Source: Scilla litardierei (lineage: Eukaryota; Streptophyta; Magnoliopsida; Asparagales; Asparagaceae). From it: a stretch of DNA of 64,000 bases. Made by a program: the position numbers and the translations under genes. Below, piece by piece: positions 11,506 to 22,389 of this stretch (position 1 is the stretch's first letter; each line of letters begins with the position of its first letter). The notes under the pieces are model-generated. The model was not told the origin of the DNA. It worked only from the letters and a program-made list of their open reading frames with translations, and did no database searches. The DNA lies in assembly GCA_030789695.1 (NCBI GenBank), contig CM061139.1, positions 109,280,837 to 109,344,836 on the forward strand, written 5' to 3'.

Positions 11506-13321
11506 TGTTGGATCTGGATCCTAGCCTAGAGGGGGAGATGAATAGGCTAATAAAAAATTCTTGTGCAACCCACGAGAAATCACACACAGTTAAAAGCACA
11601 ACCAGAATAAATAAGAGACAATCACAGAGTACGCACAGATTTACCCTGGTTCAGTCGCAACAACGACCTATGTCCAGCCCCAAGCAAATACTAGCATTAA
11701 TATGTTCCTTCTGTACACCTACAATGGGGTCCTAGCTTCAACTCCTCACCTAAACTGTACCACACTCAACAAAGTGCAGAACCCTATCAACCTAGTAAAT
11801 GTGTATCTTGACTACAACAACACGTCAATACCCTCTTGTCTAGCCCAACCAGACAAGTCCAAAATAGTCACAAAATATTGGTAAAGTTTTCCCTACAGAG
11901 AACGTTACACTAAGACACGAATATAAAGAGTAAAGGGTTTAGATATGCTCAGTTCATGTCCGTGTAGTCGTCTCTGTCAATCAGCACGTCGTCAGCTCCA
12001 ATCTGACGTAAACAGTGTCTCGATCCGACTCTTGGATCTCAATCTGTGGCTCGACAATCTTCTGGTCTGTGCGTATAGCAATTCCAGTTCAACACTTAAT
12101 TGTATACGGTCTGTGTGCACAGCAATCCCCAAAAATAATCCACGTCGACGAAAGAAATTCTTTCGTTTTAATGCATGGCTCTCTTCGACTTTAAGTAGGG
12201 TATGCAGCGACGCCGTTCGACGCTTTTTCGTCGTGCAACTCTCTTCAACGGCCACTCCTCACGGCATGTGACTCTACGATGGCAAACTCTCCCCGACTCA
12301 ACTTCGTCGCCGTCTTCTCTTCGTATTAGGGCATTCAGGCATCCTCTTCGAACGACGGCAACGGCAGCGTCGACTTCGACTTCGACGACAACGGCAACGT
12401 CGTCTACTTCTCCTTCACGATGATAGGTTATCGTGCAGCTGTGCTTCTCGACGGTGATGGGAGGGTCGTCTTCTCTGACTTTGACACCAACAGCTCCGAC
12501 TGCGGCGTCTCCTTCAGCAACGACACTTCCGACTTTGGGTCTTTACGGCGGCGGTGAGAAACCCTCGACTGCAGCTTCAGGGAGACTTACGGCGGCGTTC
12601 GACTTCGGGTGCACCGGCGTCGAGAGCTTCGACTTCGGTAATGCTCAGAGATCATAGCGGGTTTGTGGGCTTCTAGTTCTACTCTTCTTCGACGCCGACT
12701 CATTGGGAGAGTGGACGTTCGACTTCGCGACGACTCAGCTTGTTTTCGACTTCTTCGACTTGCAGCGAGAGGATGACAACAGGTGCTTCGACTTCCACAA
12801 GCGGGTCGATGGTGAGGGCAGCTGCAGTAGCTTGACCTTGTCGACGGCTGCTACGGTGATCTTCACAGCGGGATGATGAGCGGTACTCAGGTGTTACGGC
12901 AGCTTTGAGTGGGCTTCGAGTTCTCCTCGGATGTGTGAGTCGACAACAAAGTTTGAGATGATAAGATGATGAAGGAGAGATGATGATGATAAGAATTTTG
13001 GCCTTGGAGATTTGTTTTTCTTCAGGATAAAAACTCAAGCTTGGGGGTGCATGCTAGGTTACGGCAACTAGGAGATGAGATTGAGGCTTGGTGCGTGAGT
13101 TGCCTTGGGATATTATTTTGTGTGTGCCCCCTTTTTCTCGTTTGTGAATGCTGCATGACTCTTCCTCTTGATACGAGAGTTTAAATATGATGTGGTCTAG
13201 GGTTTTTGGGGTTGGCCGTAAGTCTTGTAGAATGATGAGGAGGAGTCCTTAGAATCAAGGGATTTGTAACAAAATAGGGATATGAATGGGATTTGATTAG
13301 GTGTTTGAATAGGAGTTTTGT
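11506..13321 (-). repeat. Sirevirus family B LTR fragment, incomplete
   Basis: It begins TGTTGGATCTGGATCCTAG like the LTRs at 55831 and 61312, and shows the same succession of segments in diverged form: GTGCAACCCACGA, ACCCTGGTTC, CAGAGAACGTTACACTAAGACAC, GTCCGTGTAG, then the GACTTCGAC-rich block. The orientation is that of the minus-strand B element. The far end, CCAACA and polypurine tract in the full copy, is missing where FAR1-like coding sequence begins. No target duplication was found. Small open frames at 12000-12660 are LTR low-complexity sequence. Confidence 0.7.
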
Positions 13322-14452
13322 AGATTACAGTCATATTGGGTTGATGCATATTCGAAAGACACATTTTGGGCGGGAATGACAACTAGTAATCGGAGTGAGA
13401 GTATCAATGCCTTCTTTGATGGTTATGTCAATGCAAAGACAAAGCTCATAGATTTTATTACACAATATGATAAAGCAATTGCCGATCTTCGTGCATCCGA
13501 ATCCTTTGAAGATTTCAAGAATTTAAACACCATCCCTCAAATATGTTTTGGACATCAGATTGAAAAGGAAGCGGGAAAAACATACACGAGGGTGATCTTG
13601 AAGTTATTTCAACGGGAACTTTCAGCCGGGTTGTCTCTTTATCATGAAGAAGTGGAAACATATGGGATGGAGACAATTTATCTTGTTGGTGACGAGGAAG
13701 ATGAAAAGCATAAGTGGGAAGAAGTGATTTTTTATCAGGGGGAAGATACAAAGCTTACATGCACTTGTGCATTTTTTGAAACAGAAGGAGTTCTATGCAA
13801 GCATATATTGAATATCATACATCATAATCAGATGAAAATAATTCCAGATAGATATCTCTTGCACCGGTGGAAAATTGAGGCGAGACATGGAAATATATCT
13901 TTCGTTAATGCTAAGAATTTGAGGGCTAATGCAGCTAATAAGGAGGAAGGTATTATTCTAAAGAATTGGGCACTCCGTGCTAAGTTCAATAGGGCACTGG
14001 ACATGTTATCGAATTCGGATACCCATCTTTGCAAGATGGAAACTATGCTAGAAAATTTTATACTAGAGGCTGAGAAAGAAATAAGGCCCAAAGATATGCA
14101 TATTCAAAGTGCTCAAAATAAAAGCCATGTATGTTCTAATGTTCCTGCACCTGTAGTTTTAACAGATGGGGAGGTAATAACAGTTCGTGCTCCTGACTGC
14201 CCCGTTAAAACAAAGGGGCATCCAAAAAATTCAAGCCGAATGAAATCTAGGCTTGAAATATCCCAAGAGAAGAAGATAGCAAAGCAAAGAAAATGCGGAA
14301 ATTGTCAGCATCTTGGTCATTACAAGACAAATTGTCCTGTGTTGGTAAGTTCATTTTACTGACTATTCTTAAATACCGTCTATGTTGAACTCAGAATTTT
14401 GAATTGTATACTCATTCCAATTCTTATGACTTATTGACAGAAGAAGCAATAA
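13322..14452 (+). pseudogene. FAR1-related transposase-like gene, 3' part only
   Basis: The protein reads KDTFWAGMTTSNRSESIN, a signature of the FHY3/FAR1/FRS family, which derives from Mutator-like transposases. Next comes a SWIM zinc finger (CTCAFFETEGVLCKHIL) near residues 140-160 of the open part, and at the C-terminus a CCHC knuckle (CGNCQHLGHYKTNC). The open frame upstream of the ATG at 13376 continues back to about 13322, so that ATG is internal. An intron with GTAAGT at 14345 and an acceptor ending GACAG at 14440 gives a short last exon (14441-14452) ending KKQ-stop. The DNA-binding domain and most of the transposase core are absent; the 5' side is a family B LTR. It may be a host FRS fragment or a Mutator-like element remnant. 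Confidence 0.85.
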
Positions 14453-14649
14453 CAAGAAGAAGAAGCCATGACAATCCACTCTATTTTTGAAGGAAAGCTT
14501 CTTCTGTTTTTATAGTGCCATGTCATGATAGAGATAACTCTGATAATATCCATGTATGTTTTGTTTTTGCATTATCATGACAGGATGGATACCAAACATA
14601 TTCATAGCCAATTATGGATGCTTTTGTTGGGTTGCCTGTGTACAAGTTT

Positions 14650-14857
14650 GAGGTTACATGTATTTAAACTTGGTGTCTAATGGTCATTAAGTCTAATGGT
14701 CATAGCCAATATATTTCTTTTGATAATTTTGAGGTTACATGTATTTAAACTTGGTGTCTAATGGTCATTAAGTCTAATGGTCATAGCCAATATATTTCTT
14801 TTGATAATTTTGAGGTTACATGTATTTAAACTTGGTGTCTAATGGTCATTAAGTCCT
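14650..14857. repeat. 81-bp tandem repeat, about 2.5 copies
   Basis: AGGTTACATGTATTTAAACT recurs at 14651, 14732 and 14813, giving a period of 81 bp; the copies are nearly identical. Confidence 0.9.
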
Positions 14858-16433
14858 TTTTGGACAGGTTAAAACAGAGGCATGTTCTTGTCATATTTTT
14901 TCTGTAGTTTCTTGACACACACATTGATAAAATTCTTGAGTTAACTTGAGATGCCTTGCAATGGCTGCAGCCTTGGGTGATTTGCTACTGCCCAGTTGTA
15001 AATCTTCTCCTCTTAGAGTCTACTTCAAAGACGCAAGGAACACTTTTCATTATTTTGATCTTTCTTTCTTTCTTTCTTTCCGGTTCTGACTTGATGGAGC
15101 ATACATGATTCTGTTGTTGCTTTCTTTCTTTCCTTTTAGAGTCTAATTTTGATCTTTCTTTCCAGTTCTGGTAGTAAATGATATGTTGTTGATAATGGCA
15201 AGATTACATTAGAAGTTCTGGTAGTAAATGATATCCTTTCATTTAATGTCATTTGATTTACTCCAGTTCTGATTTTAATGTCATTTAATTTACTCCAAAT
15301 GCATGGTTTTGTTTGGAGGTTCTGGGCTAATACTTCTCTCATAATGTATTCTCTCATAATGTATTCTGGCTTCGCTCAAAAGTTGCCAATAGATTTTCAT
15401 GCTCAATGTATTTGCTTGCCATTGCAAGTTTGGTTGTTTACCAGGGAATGATAAAGGACCTCCCCTCCTACCAACCAAATAATTCTGCTAGATGTGTAGA
15501 CACATGTTTTCATGCTTTTCATGCTCAATGAATTTGGATCTGCAGCACAGAAACAGGTTTGATCAAACAGTAAACTTCAATCAATTCTAAACAGTAAACT
15601 TCAATCAATTCTAAACAGTAAACTTACTGATACTCAGATATTACAATTTTTTGTACTGATCAAACAGTAAACTTCAATCAATTCTAAACTAAACCTTTGG
15701 CCATTTCTCTGTTATTGTACAGGTCTCTTTTGATTTGCTTGAAGAGTACTTAGCTCATCATCCGGAGGCATACAGCTGGGGCTTTGGCATATCTGGCTTC
15801 AGAGAAATGGCCACAATGCATGCATGCTTCAAACCACACTGCCACTTTATCAAGAAAGAAAAATATATATTGTTGATTCCTAATAAAAAGAGAAGCTAGA
15901 GATGGCGACATGCAGGCTTCAAACCACTAACAACCTAGAAGCTTGAAGCCTGCAGGTGACATGCAGGTGACATGTCATTAAAGAGCAGGTGACATGCAAG
16001 AGAAGGTGACATGCAGGCTTCAAACCATAATGTGCCATTAAAGAGCAGATAGAGATGATAACACTGACAACCTAGAAGCTTGGACTCAGAGATGGTGTAC
16101 TAGTTTTCTACTTTTGTTCTATTTCATGCAAGGTCCTACATGCAGAATCTACTTTTGTTCACACAAACCATTCTGGTTATTAATGTTGGTTTTAGCCACC
16201 TTTTGTTTGTAAAGTAATTAATGATGTGGAGGCTTGTTTTGGTCTGTATATTTTTTGAAATGTTTACATGGCTCATGAGAGCTCTTGAAAAATGAGATTT
16301 TATTGCCAAACACTTGCTCAACTTAAACAAAACTGTAGTTTCAGAAATTGAGGTGACCAACTTGATCATATTGCTTTGGTGTTATTTTCAGTATTCCATG
16401 CTGCATTGTGGCTTTAGGCTGCATTGTTGCATT

Positions 16434-16553
16434 GTGGCTTCAGGGTGCATAATAGTCTCTAAACTATCATTATGGCTTCAGGGTGCATAATAGTCTCTAA
16501 ACTATCATTATGGCTTCAGGGTGCATAATAGTCTCTAAACTATCATTATGGAT
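16434..16553. repeat. 38-bp tandem repeat, about 3 copies
   Basis: CAGGGTGCATAATAGTCTCT recurs at 16441, 16479 and 16517, giving a period of 38 bp, with TGGCTTCAGGCTGCATTG variants flanking it. Confidence 0.9.
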
Positions 16554-17068
16554 TCAGGCTGCATTGTTGCATTGTTGCATCCACCACTTCATGGTGTTCA
16601 CAAAGCATCATTTGTTAAAATAATCTGCTATAACATATAGAGGGCCCTTGGCAGGAGTTGGCAAAGGCCGCCCTCTTGAGAGCTTTTGCCAAGAACACCA
16701 CTCTGGAATTCTAACTCCAACTCTTTCAAACACATATTACAGTAAGAACAGAATGTTCCTTTATTAGCATTCAAGCCAAGAGGGCAGAGATACCAGAGGA
16801 TGGTGGTTCTCAGTTCATGGGACGTTACTTGTGGTTCTCAGTCAAGCCAAGAACTGCATTTAAAATAAATCTGCACATATAAATTATATAACAAAAAAAT
16901 TGAAAGTTAATGTGACATGTAACCCACATACAATGCACAAAATACAAAATACATTACTTGTCTCAAACAGACACAATTTCTTCCCTGTTACAGCACCATG
17001 TTTTTGATACATTCCACAGCTATGCATACAGAAAATACAGAAACACAACTCCTTATTTCTACTGGCCC

Positions 17069-17487
17069 CTAATGTCCCCAAATACAGATCACTAAAAATA
17101 CACATAAAAAGCATCCTATAATCAATCCTCCTGCCATTTCAATTGCAACGCCTGACCAGAATGCATTATTTACATCTAATGTAGCCTTCGCTTCACGTTG
17201 TTCTTCTTCACCATCCACCCAGCGAACTGTCCTCCCATGATATTGGTCCCGGCTATCGAATGCAAATTCTGTTTCCACATTTCGTTCTGTATCGCTTACA
17301 CACAAGAAGAAATCACACCTAGTGGAAAGTTTGGGCAATTGAAGTATGGATGGCCAGTATTGTTTTCTGAGTTTGATATCCTCTCATATGAAACTAAGGA
17401 ACAATAACACTTTGGTCCGTCAGAGCCTTGCCTTCGACTGCCCGAACGGGTCCTCGACGTGCTTCTTCGGCTAGATGATTGCACCAT
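17069..17487 (-). pseudogene. GRF-type zinc-finger small protein with C-terminal membrane segment, one frameshift
   Basis: The start is the ATG at 17487 (MVQSSSRRSTSRTRSGSRR), a basic S/R-rich N-terminus. It is followed by a GRF zinc finger: CYCSLVSYERISNSENNTGH, then PYFNCPNFP, then RCDFFLCVSD. The last piece lies in another frame; one base appears to be missing near 17322. After a charged stretch the protein ends with a hydrophobic segment (IEMAGGLIIGCFLCVFLVIC) near 17075-17145. Small GRF-finger proteins with one C-terminal membrane helix are common unnamed genes in plants. Function is unknown. It is transcribed towards the FAR1-like fragment, which resembles the two-gene convergent layout of Mutator elements; that link is inference. 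Confidence 0.7.
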
Positions 17488-18780
17488 CTTGACTGCATAA
17501 TAAAAACATTACAATAAATTAAACATTAAACAAAGAGCAAGTTACTAGTAGATATGGATATAAGTTAAACATTAAATATAAGAATCTTATTGCGATGCAG
17601 AAGAAAAACTCTTTCCATGATATGAATTCAGTTTATTCCCAAGAATTTCTCAAATTTTTGCTTAGCTGTAGATCCTACGAACTTGCTTCGATTCCAAGGC
17701 CCAGAAATCAAGAACAAAAGTTGAAAATAGATCATAGCTCTGAAATTAAGGCATCTGATTCTCACAAACTGATGCCATGAACTCAGTTTGCACTTTGCAG
17801 ATGAAGAATCTTCCGTCTATAGGCATGTTTGCACGCAGATCATTTTATACAACAACAACAGAAAACATTCTCTCTACATTGGAGTATGCTCATGCAAAAT
17901 GAAGGTGATTTGCTAAGCCCTATATAAAGTGATGCCAATAATCAACCTAATTGGATTTGGGTTGAAGGCAGAATTCCTATAATCAAGTCCAGACTTCCTA
18001 TAATCAATCTATTTGGATTTGGGTTAATGCCACGTTCCAAGTTGCTAGGAGAGACTTCAACTTTGTTGTACATTGCAACTCATACTAATGCAAAGTGATT
18101 TAAGTCCAACAAATTTATCAACACAGTTGCAGAATCAGTTTTTAATAATTTTTTTAATTTGGCGTTGCATTAACCAACAATTTAACCAACAAAATTAAAC
18201 ATTAAAAGAAGCAAATTAACCACATATTAACTAACAAAATTATGATTTAACCGCAGATTCAAAAAATCTCACCTGGGGTTGGCGAGATCTACAGGCGGGC
18301 ACTGGCTCTCTTGGAGGGGATCGGCAGCTTCCAATCTTGGAGGTGAGGTTGGGGATCGGCAGCTTCCAACGAGAAGAGAGGAGCTGAGAGAACCACCTGA
18401 GTATTTTTTTATAAACGAGAGATGGAGTTCTGCAAGATGGGGATGGAGTTCTGCAAGAGGGGGAGAGGGGTTCTGCGAGCGTGGGTACGAGGTGTCAGCT
18501 GTTTGTTCTCCAATGCAGTGTGTTTTGTGGAAAAGAGAGGGGAGTTCTCTGCAAATAAACCCCAAAATTTTCTCTAAGTGAGCCCATGAGAAGGGGCTGA
18601 GGTGAACGAATAGTAAGCTGCAAATTGGGATCACCTGATCCAAGAGATCAGGTGGCAACTTTCTTCCATTAAACTCATATAACATATAGAATAAATAGTA
18701 AATAGTAAGTGTAGATATGATTTTCCAAGTTGTTTGAATTTTTTAGATTTTTAATATTTTTAAGAATTTTTTTAGAGTAA
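17488..18780. other. Upstream side of the GRF gene; no recognised gene
   Basis: AT-rich sequence containing two near-copies of a segment including CCTATAATCAA and TTGGATTTGGGTT (about 17940 and 18000). A CT/GA-rich part at 18270-18560 has repeated GATGGAGTTCTGCAAGA. A palindrome ACCTGATCCAAGAGATCAGGT near 18633-18655 resembles the ends of the foldback element at 51093. Terminal repeats of a Mutator-like element were looked for but not identified. Confidence 0.4.
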
Positions 18781-18805
18781 TTTAAGTTTTTTTAAAAATA
18801 ATGGG

Positions 18806-19092
18806 CCGACCCGAAATGGGTCCGGGGGACGGAAGCCCGACCCATGGCCAAGCCCGTGACCGGTAAAGGCCCGACCGGACTAGTCCGATGAACACCCTAG
18901 TATCAAGGTGTCCAAACGGCCCGAAAGCCCGCGGCCCGGCACGGTCAACGGGCCGGCCCGGCCCAGGCCCGGTAGAGTTGACCGGGCCGCGGGCTTGGCC
19001 CGGCCCGAAGGCCGGGCCGGGCTTCCGGGAGGAGGGGCGGCCCGGCAGGCCGGGCCGGCCCATGGCCCGGGCGCAACGGGCCGGCCAGGCCC
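18806..19092. repeat. GGCC-rich arrays, probable hAT subterminal sequences
   Basis: Two blocks dominated by GGCCCGG/CCGGGCC. One ends CCGATGAACACCCTAG (about 18900) and the next starts CAAGGTGTCCAAACGGCCCG (18904). Many plant hAT elements have termini of the form CAGGGGTGTCAAACGGGCC followed by such arrays, so these look like two abutting hAT ends. A matching GGCC-rich end is at 26246-26372, beyond the copia A1 insertion. Open frames here are low-complexity shadows. Confidence 0.55.
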
Positions 19093-19378
19093 GGCCTCTT
19101 TCATTGTTTTTCCCCCTACTAATATATTTACTACCTAATTTTTTTCCACAAATGGGTTACTTAATTTGCTCCCTACTTAATTTTGTTTCATAAATGGGCT
19201 CCTTAATTTGTTCATTCTTAAAGTTTTCCCATATATAATAGTTCTTCCTTAATTTACTCCTTAATTTGTTCCTCATTAATTGTTTTACTCATTAATCTTC
19301 TTCTTATTTTGTCCAACCTTTATAAAATAGTATGTTTACTATCTTTAAAAAAATTTATACTAGGTATAAATATTATTT

Positions 19379-19527
19379 TGTTGTGAACGGTTATTTAACC
19401 GTAGTTGGGTGAGATTCTGGGCTATCCTAGAGATAGGCCCATATCATTGTAAGCCCATATCTGTATTCCCCCAATTGCCTATAAATAAAGAGCTGGGGGC
19501 TCCTCCCCCAGTAGTTGATTCATAACA
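19379..19527 (+). repeat. 5' LTR of copia A1
   Basis: 149 bp, from TGTTGTGAACGG to GATTCATAACA. It contains CCTATAAATAAAG as a likely TATA box (about 19480). It matches the 3' LTR apart from a few substitutions. Confidence 0.95.
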
Positions 19528-19541
19528 CGTTATCAGCACGA
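19528..19541 (+). promoter_or_regulatory. Primer-binding site of A1, tRNA-Ile anticodon-arm type
   Basis: CGTTATCAGCACGA lies directly after the LTR. Its complement, TCGTGCTGATAACG, equals positions 27-40 of plant tRNA-Ile(AAU) as recalled, if position 34 is read as G. In the mature tRNA, A34 is inosine, which pairs with C. Priming would then use a tRNA cut in the anticodon stem, as Drosophila copia does with tRNA-iMet. Confidence 0.7.
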
Positions 19542-19892
19542 CTCTAAAAAATTTTTCTTTCCACAAATTTTTTTTTCCGTTCGTTGCGAAGGCGAAGGCG
19601 AAGGCGAGACGGGAGATCCACGAGCGCGGTGCAAGGCTTCCTCCATCAAGGGTCGTCATCCGCGTAGAGCTTCGAGCAACCGTCGCTATATCCGGAGGAC
19701 GGATATAGAGGTAAAAACACTAAAAACGATATTTTTAATCATACGTATGATTACCCCTCCCCTAGATCTCACAAGATCGATATGGGGATTATTTGTCGCC
19801 TTGAAAACGACGGACTTTTCATCCCAAAAACTCAATTTTTAGGGCCAAAACCCTAATTTTGATCTCTCCGGCGGCTAACCGTCCCCGGAAAA

Positions 19893-20118
19893 CCCCCCCC
19901 CCCCCCCCCCCCTCGCCGGAAACCCCCCCTCGCCGGAAACCTCCCCCCCCCGTGGCCGCCTCCCCCTGCAGGGGGGGCGGCCCCCACCGCCGCCCCTGCA
20001 GGGGGCGGCGGCCCCCGTGGTCGCCTCCCCCTGCAGGGGGGCGGCCCCCGCCGCCTCCCCTGCAGGGGGCGGCGGCCCCGGCGGCCGCGCCCCCCTGCAG
20101 GGAGCGGCGGCGGCGGCG
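19893..20118. repeat. GC-rich leader minisatellite of A1
   Basis: It starts with a C-run of more than 20, then has about five copies of a unit holding the palindrome CCCCTGCAGGGG and GGCGGCGGCCCC, spaced about 30-35 bp. A2 (6560-6800) and A3 (about 63120-63640) have GC-rich repeats at the same place but of different sequence. Open frames across it are compositional. Confidence 0.75.
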
Positions 20119-20164
20119 CCGCCGGCCCCCCCAATGAAACCCTAGTTTCATTAAAAAAAATCCA

Positions 20165-20372
20165 GATCTGTGGGCCTGAAGCCCACAGCAGATCTGTGGG
20201 CCTGAAGCCCACAGCAGATCTGTGGGCTTCAGGCCCACAGAATTCAAAAAAAAATCAGAGTCTGTGGGCCTGAAGCCCACAGACCTGTTGTGGGCTTCAG
20301 GCCCACAGATTTAAAAAAAAAGCCTATGGGCCTGAAGCCCATAGGTCGACTGCGGGCTTCAGGCCCGCAGGC
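20165..20372. repeat. Array of inverted repeats in the A1 leader
   Basis: Seven short hairpin units of the type TGTGGGCCTGAAGCCCACA or its mirror TGTGGGCTTCAGGCCCACA, ending with TGCGGGCTTCAGGCCCGCA. Each can fold alone or pair with its neighbours. A3 carries the same kind of array (62881-63083) with compensated stem changes (GCGGGC...GCCCGC). It lies between LTR and gag. Confidence 0.85.
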
Positions 20373-20763
20373 TGGTTTATCTGAAAAAAATGGGGGAAGC
20401 AAAGGCTATTAACAAGCCTTAAAAGGCAACTTGCTAGCCTAAAAATTAATTTAAAAGGGGGATTTAAGGACAAAATATTCGTGAAAAATCACGGTAAATT
20501 ACGGGACAAATACCGGGCAGGCGAGGACTTTTTGGGGATTCTTGGGGGGGGGGGCTTTTGGGATGATGAGGGAAACTTTTCCCTCTGACAAAGAAAATGT
20601 TTATTTTGGGCTCTTAATCAATTTAATTGATTAAACCCATTTACTTTACAACATATGCATCGTAATTACTTTTACATGCTTTTCATCTCTGGCAAAATTA
20701 TGTGGATATTATATGCGTGGTTGTGCATTTTTATTTAAAACTTAATAATTAGGAAGATCCTGC

Positions 20764-20820
20764 GACCGCTCTGCCGTTAGTTACCTAACACTAACAGTGT
20801 ATGACATTGCACAGTGGTCC
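20764..20820 (+). other. Conserved structured leader element (A1 copy)
   Basis: It begins GACCGCTCTG, holds the hairpin GTTAG-TTAC-CTAAC, and ends CAGTGGTCC. The outer GACC/GGTC and CTG/CAG segments can pair. The counterparts are at 7247 (A2) and 62426 (A3). Confidence 0.6.
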
Positions 20821-21302
20821 AATAATTATTAAGTGATTAAATATTGTTTTATCCTCATACGAATAAACTGCCTGTGATGTCTGTGATGAAAATGTCTGAT
20901 GAACATGTTGATGATCACAATATTTCTGCATGAATTGCTAAATGTGGTTTTTGGATCGGCCGTTTAGTCCCACAGTTTATTTCCTGCACTTTTCTTTTAT
21001 TTTTGAGAGAAATTGTAGTGAGGAATTTATGTAAATGTCAAAGAAAGAAGACCAACTTCCATGGAGACGGAGGCCACGCTTGAAGATGGAGATATTATAT
21101 GGGACCCACGGGGTTTCCAACGTTGTATTTTCATTTTTGTTAAGCTGCAAATTTGTATAATTTGGACTGTGGACTTTTTTGGACTCTTTCTTGTGGGACT
21201 GGCCGATCCACACATTTAGTTTTTCGTTAAATATTGCCTCCGCATGAAAATGATTTCTCTGATTAATTATTAATTCATGCATGTTTGTGCTCTGCTAGAT
21301 AA

Positions 21303-22258
21303 ATGGCTAATATTGCAAGCGTTAATTTCGAAGTACTGGAAGCATCAGGTAGAAACTATCTAAGCTGGTAGCTAGATGTAAAGTTTCACCTGCGGGCAAA
21401 GTCCCTCATCGCTGCTGTGACTGAAAAAGAAAATGTTAGCGATATAGAGGAGGCGCAAGCCATCTATATTCGCCGCCATGTGGACAAGACCTTAAAGGCT
21501 GAATACCTTACGGCCACAGTTCCATTTGAGCTATGGACTGCCCTTGAGGACATGAATAAACATCAGAAAGATGTTATACTCCAAAGGGCACGATATGAGT
21601 GGGAGAACCTAAGACTACAGGACTTTAAGTCCATTGCTGAGTACAACTCAGCACTTTTTAGCATCACCTCACGCCTGAAGTTGTGTGGTGAGAATGTCTC
21701 AGAAGATCGCATGCTGGAAAAGACGTATACGTCCTTACATGAAAAAGATGCGATACTCATGCAGCAATACCGTGAACACAGGTTCACCAAGTATTCTGAG
21801 CTGCTGTCATGTTTACTCATGGCTGAGCAAAACAGAGAGCTTCTTCTCGCCACTCACAATATGCGCCCTCCCGGCACTGCCCCCTACCAGAAGCTCACCA
21901 TTCCTCTTCTTTCAAAAAGAAGAGAGATAATAAAAGAAAAGAAAGACCACAGAAGGGGGGTCAACAGAAAAATGCCAAGGGCCATGCACAGCAGCAGCGA
22001 AATAATGAAAGTAAGCGGAAGTTCACGTGGCACAGAAATGACAAAAATGATTCACCCCCACCCAAGAGGGAATGGGAAGACCAGTGCCATAATTGTGGCA
22101 TGAACGGCCACTGGTCCAGAGTGTGTCGAACTCCGCAGCATCTCCAGGATTTGTATAAAGAGAACAAGAAAAATAAAGCTGAAATAAACCTGATGACCTC
22201 TGATGCTCCAGTCAAGTTTTCAGCTGACAACTTCGAAAATGATGACTTGCTTGATTAG
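21303..22258 (+). pseudogene. Copia A1 gag, one early stop and one late frameshift
   Basis: It starts MANIASVNFEVLEASGRNYLSW. A TAG follows at about 21369; the frame then stays open from 21417 to 22103. The central part (ILQRARYEWENLRLQDF, LMQQYREHRFTKYSELLSC) is typical of plant copia gag of the UBN2 type. A frameshift before 22103 separates it from the zinc knuckle CHNCGMNGHWSRVC, here with all four ligands present, and the terminal DDLLD at about 22258. Gag would form particles around the element RNA. Confidence 0.85.
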
Positions 22259-22389
22259 CCTTTATTTTTATCTTAGCAATTTGTTTTGAGAATAATTTAT
22301 GAGAGCATTTTAATTATGAAATTTGTCCTGAATGAAAATGTTTAGTAGACAATAAATGAAAATGTTTATCTGAATATGCATGTGCCTAA

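Larger units (their letters stand above)
14453..17068. other. Non-coding stretch with several tandem repeats
   Basis: No coding similarity was seen. It holds an 81-bp tandem repeat (14650-14857), TTTC microsatellites (about 15062-15130), 24-bp repeats of AAACAGTAAACTTCAATC (15566-15690), repeated GACATGCAGGCTTCAAACC motifs (15900-16030) and a 38-bp repeat (16434-16553). It separates the FAR1-like and GRF genes, which point towards each other. Confidence 0.6.

Noticed and set aside
13376..14362. ATG at 13376 as the true start of the FAR1-like gene
   Set aside because: Codons upstream of it still match the family (WVDAYSKDTFWAG), so the ATG is internal and the gene is truncated.
18269..18685. 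138-codon open frame on the minus strand
   Set aside because: Repeated GATGGAGTTCTGCAAGA sequence and no recognised domain; more likely upstream DNA of the GRF gene.
19819..20280. 153-codon open frame on the minus strand of the A1 leader
   Set aside because: It is produced by C-runs and CCCCTGCAGGGG repeats; low complexity and not conserved.
20165..20372. CRISPR-like array
   Set aside because: The units are self-complementary hairpins with almost no spacers, inside a plant retrotransposon leader.
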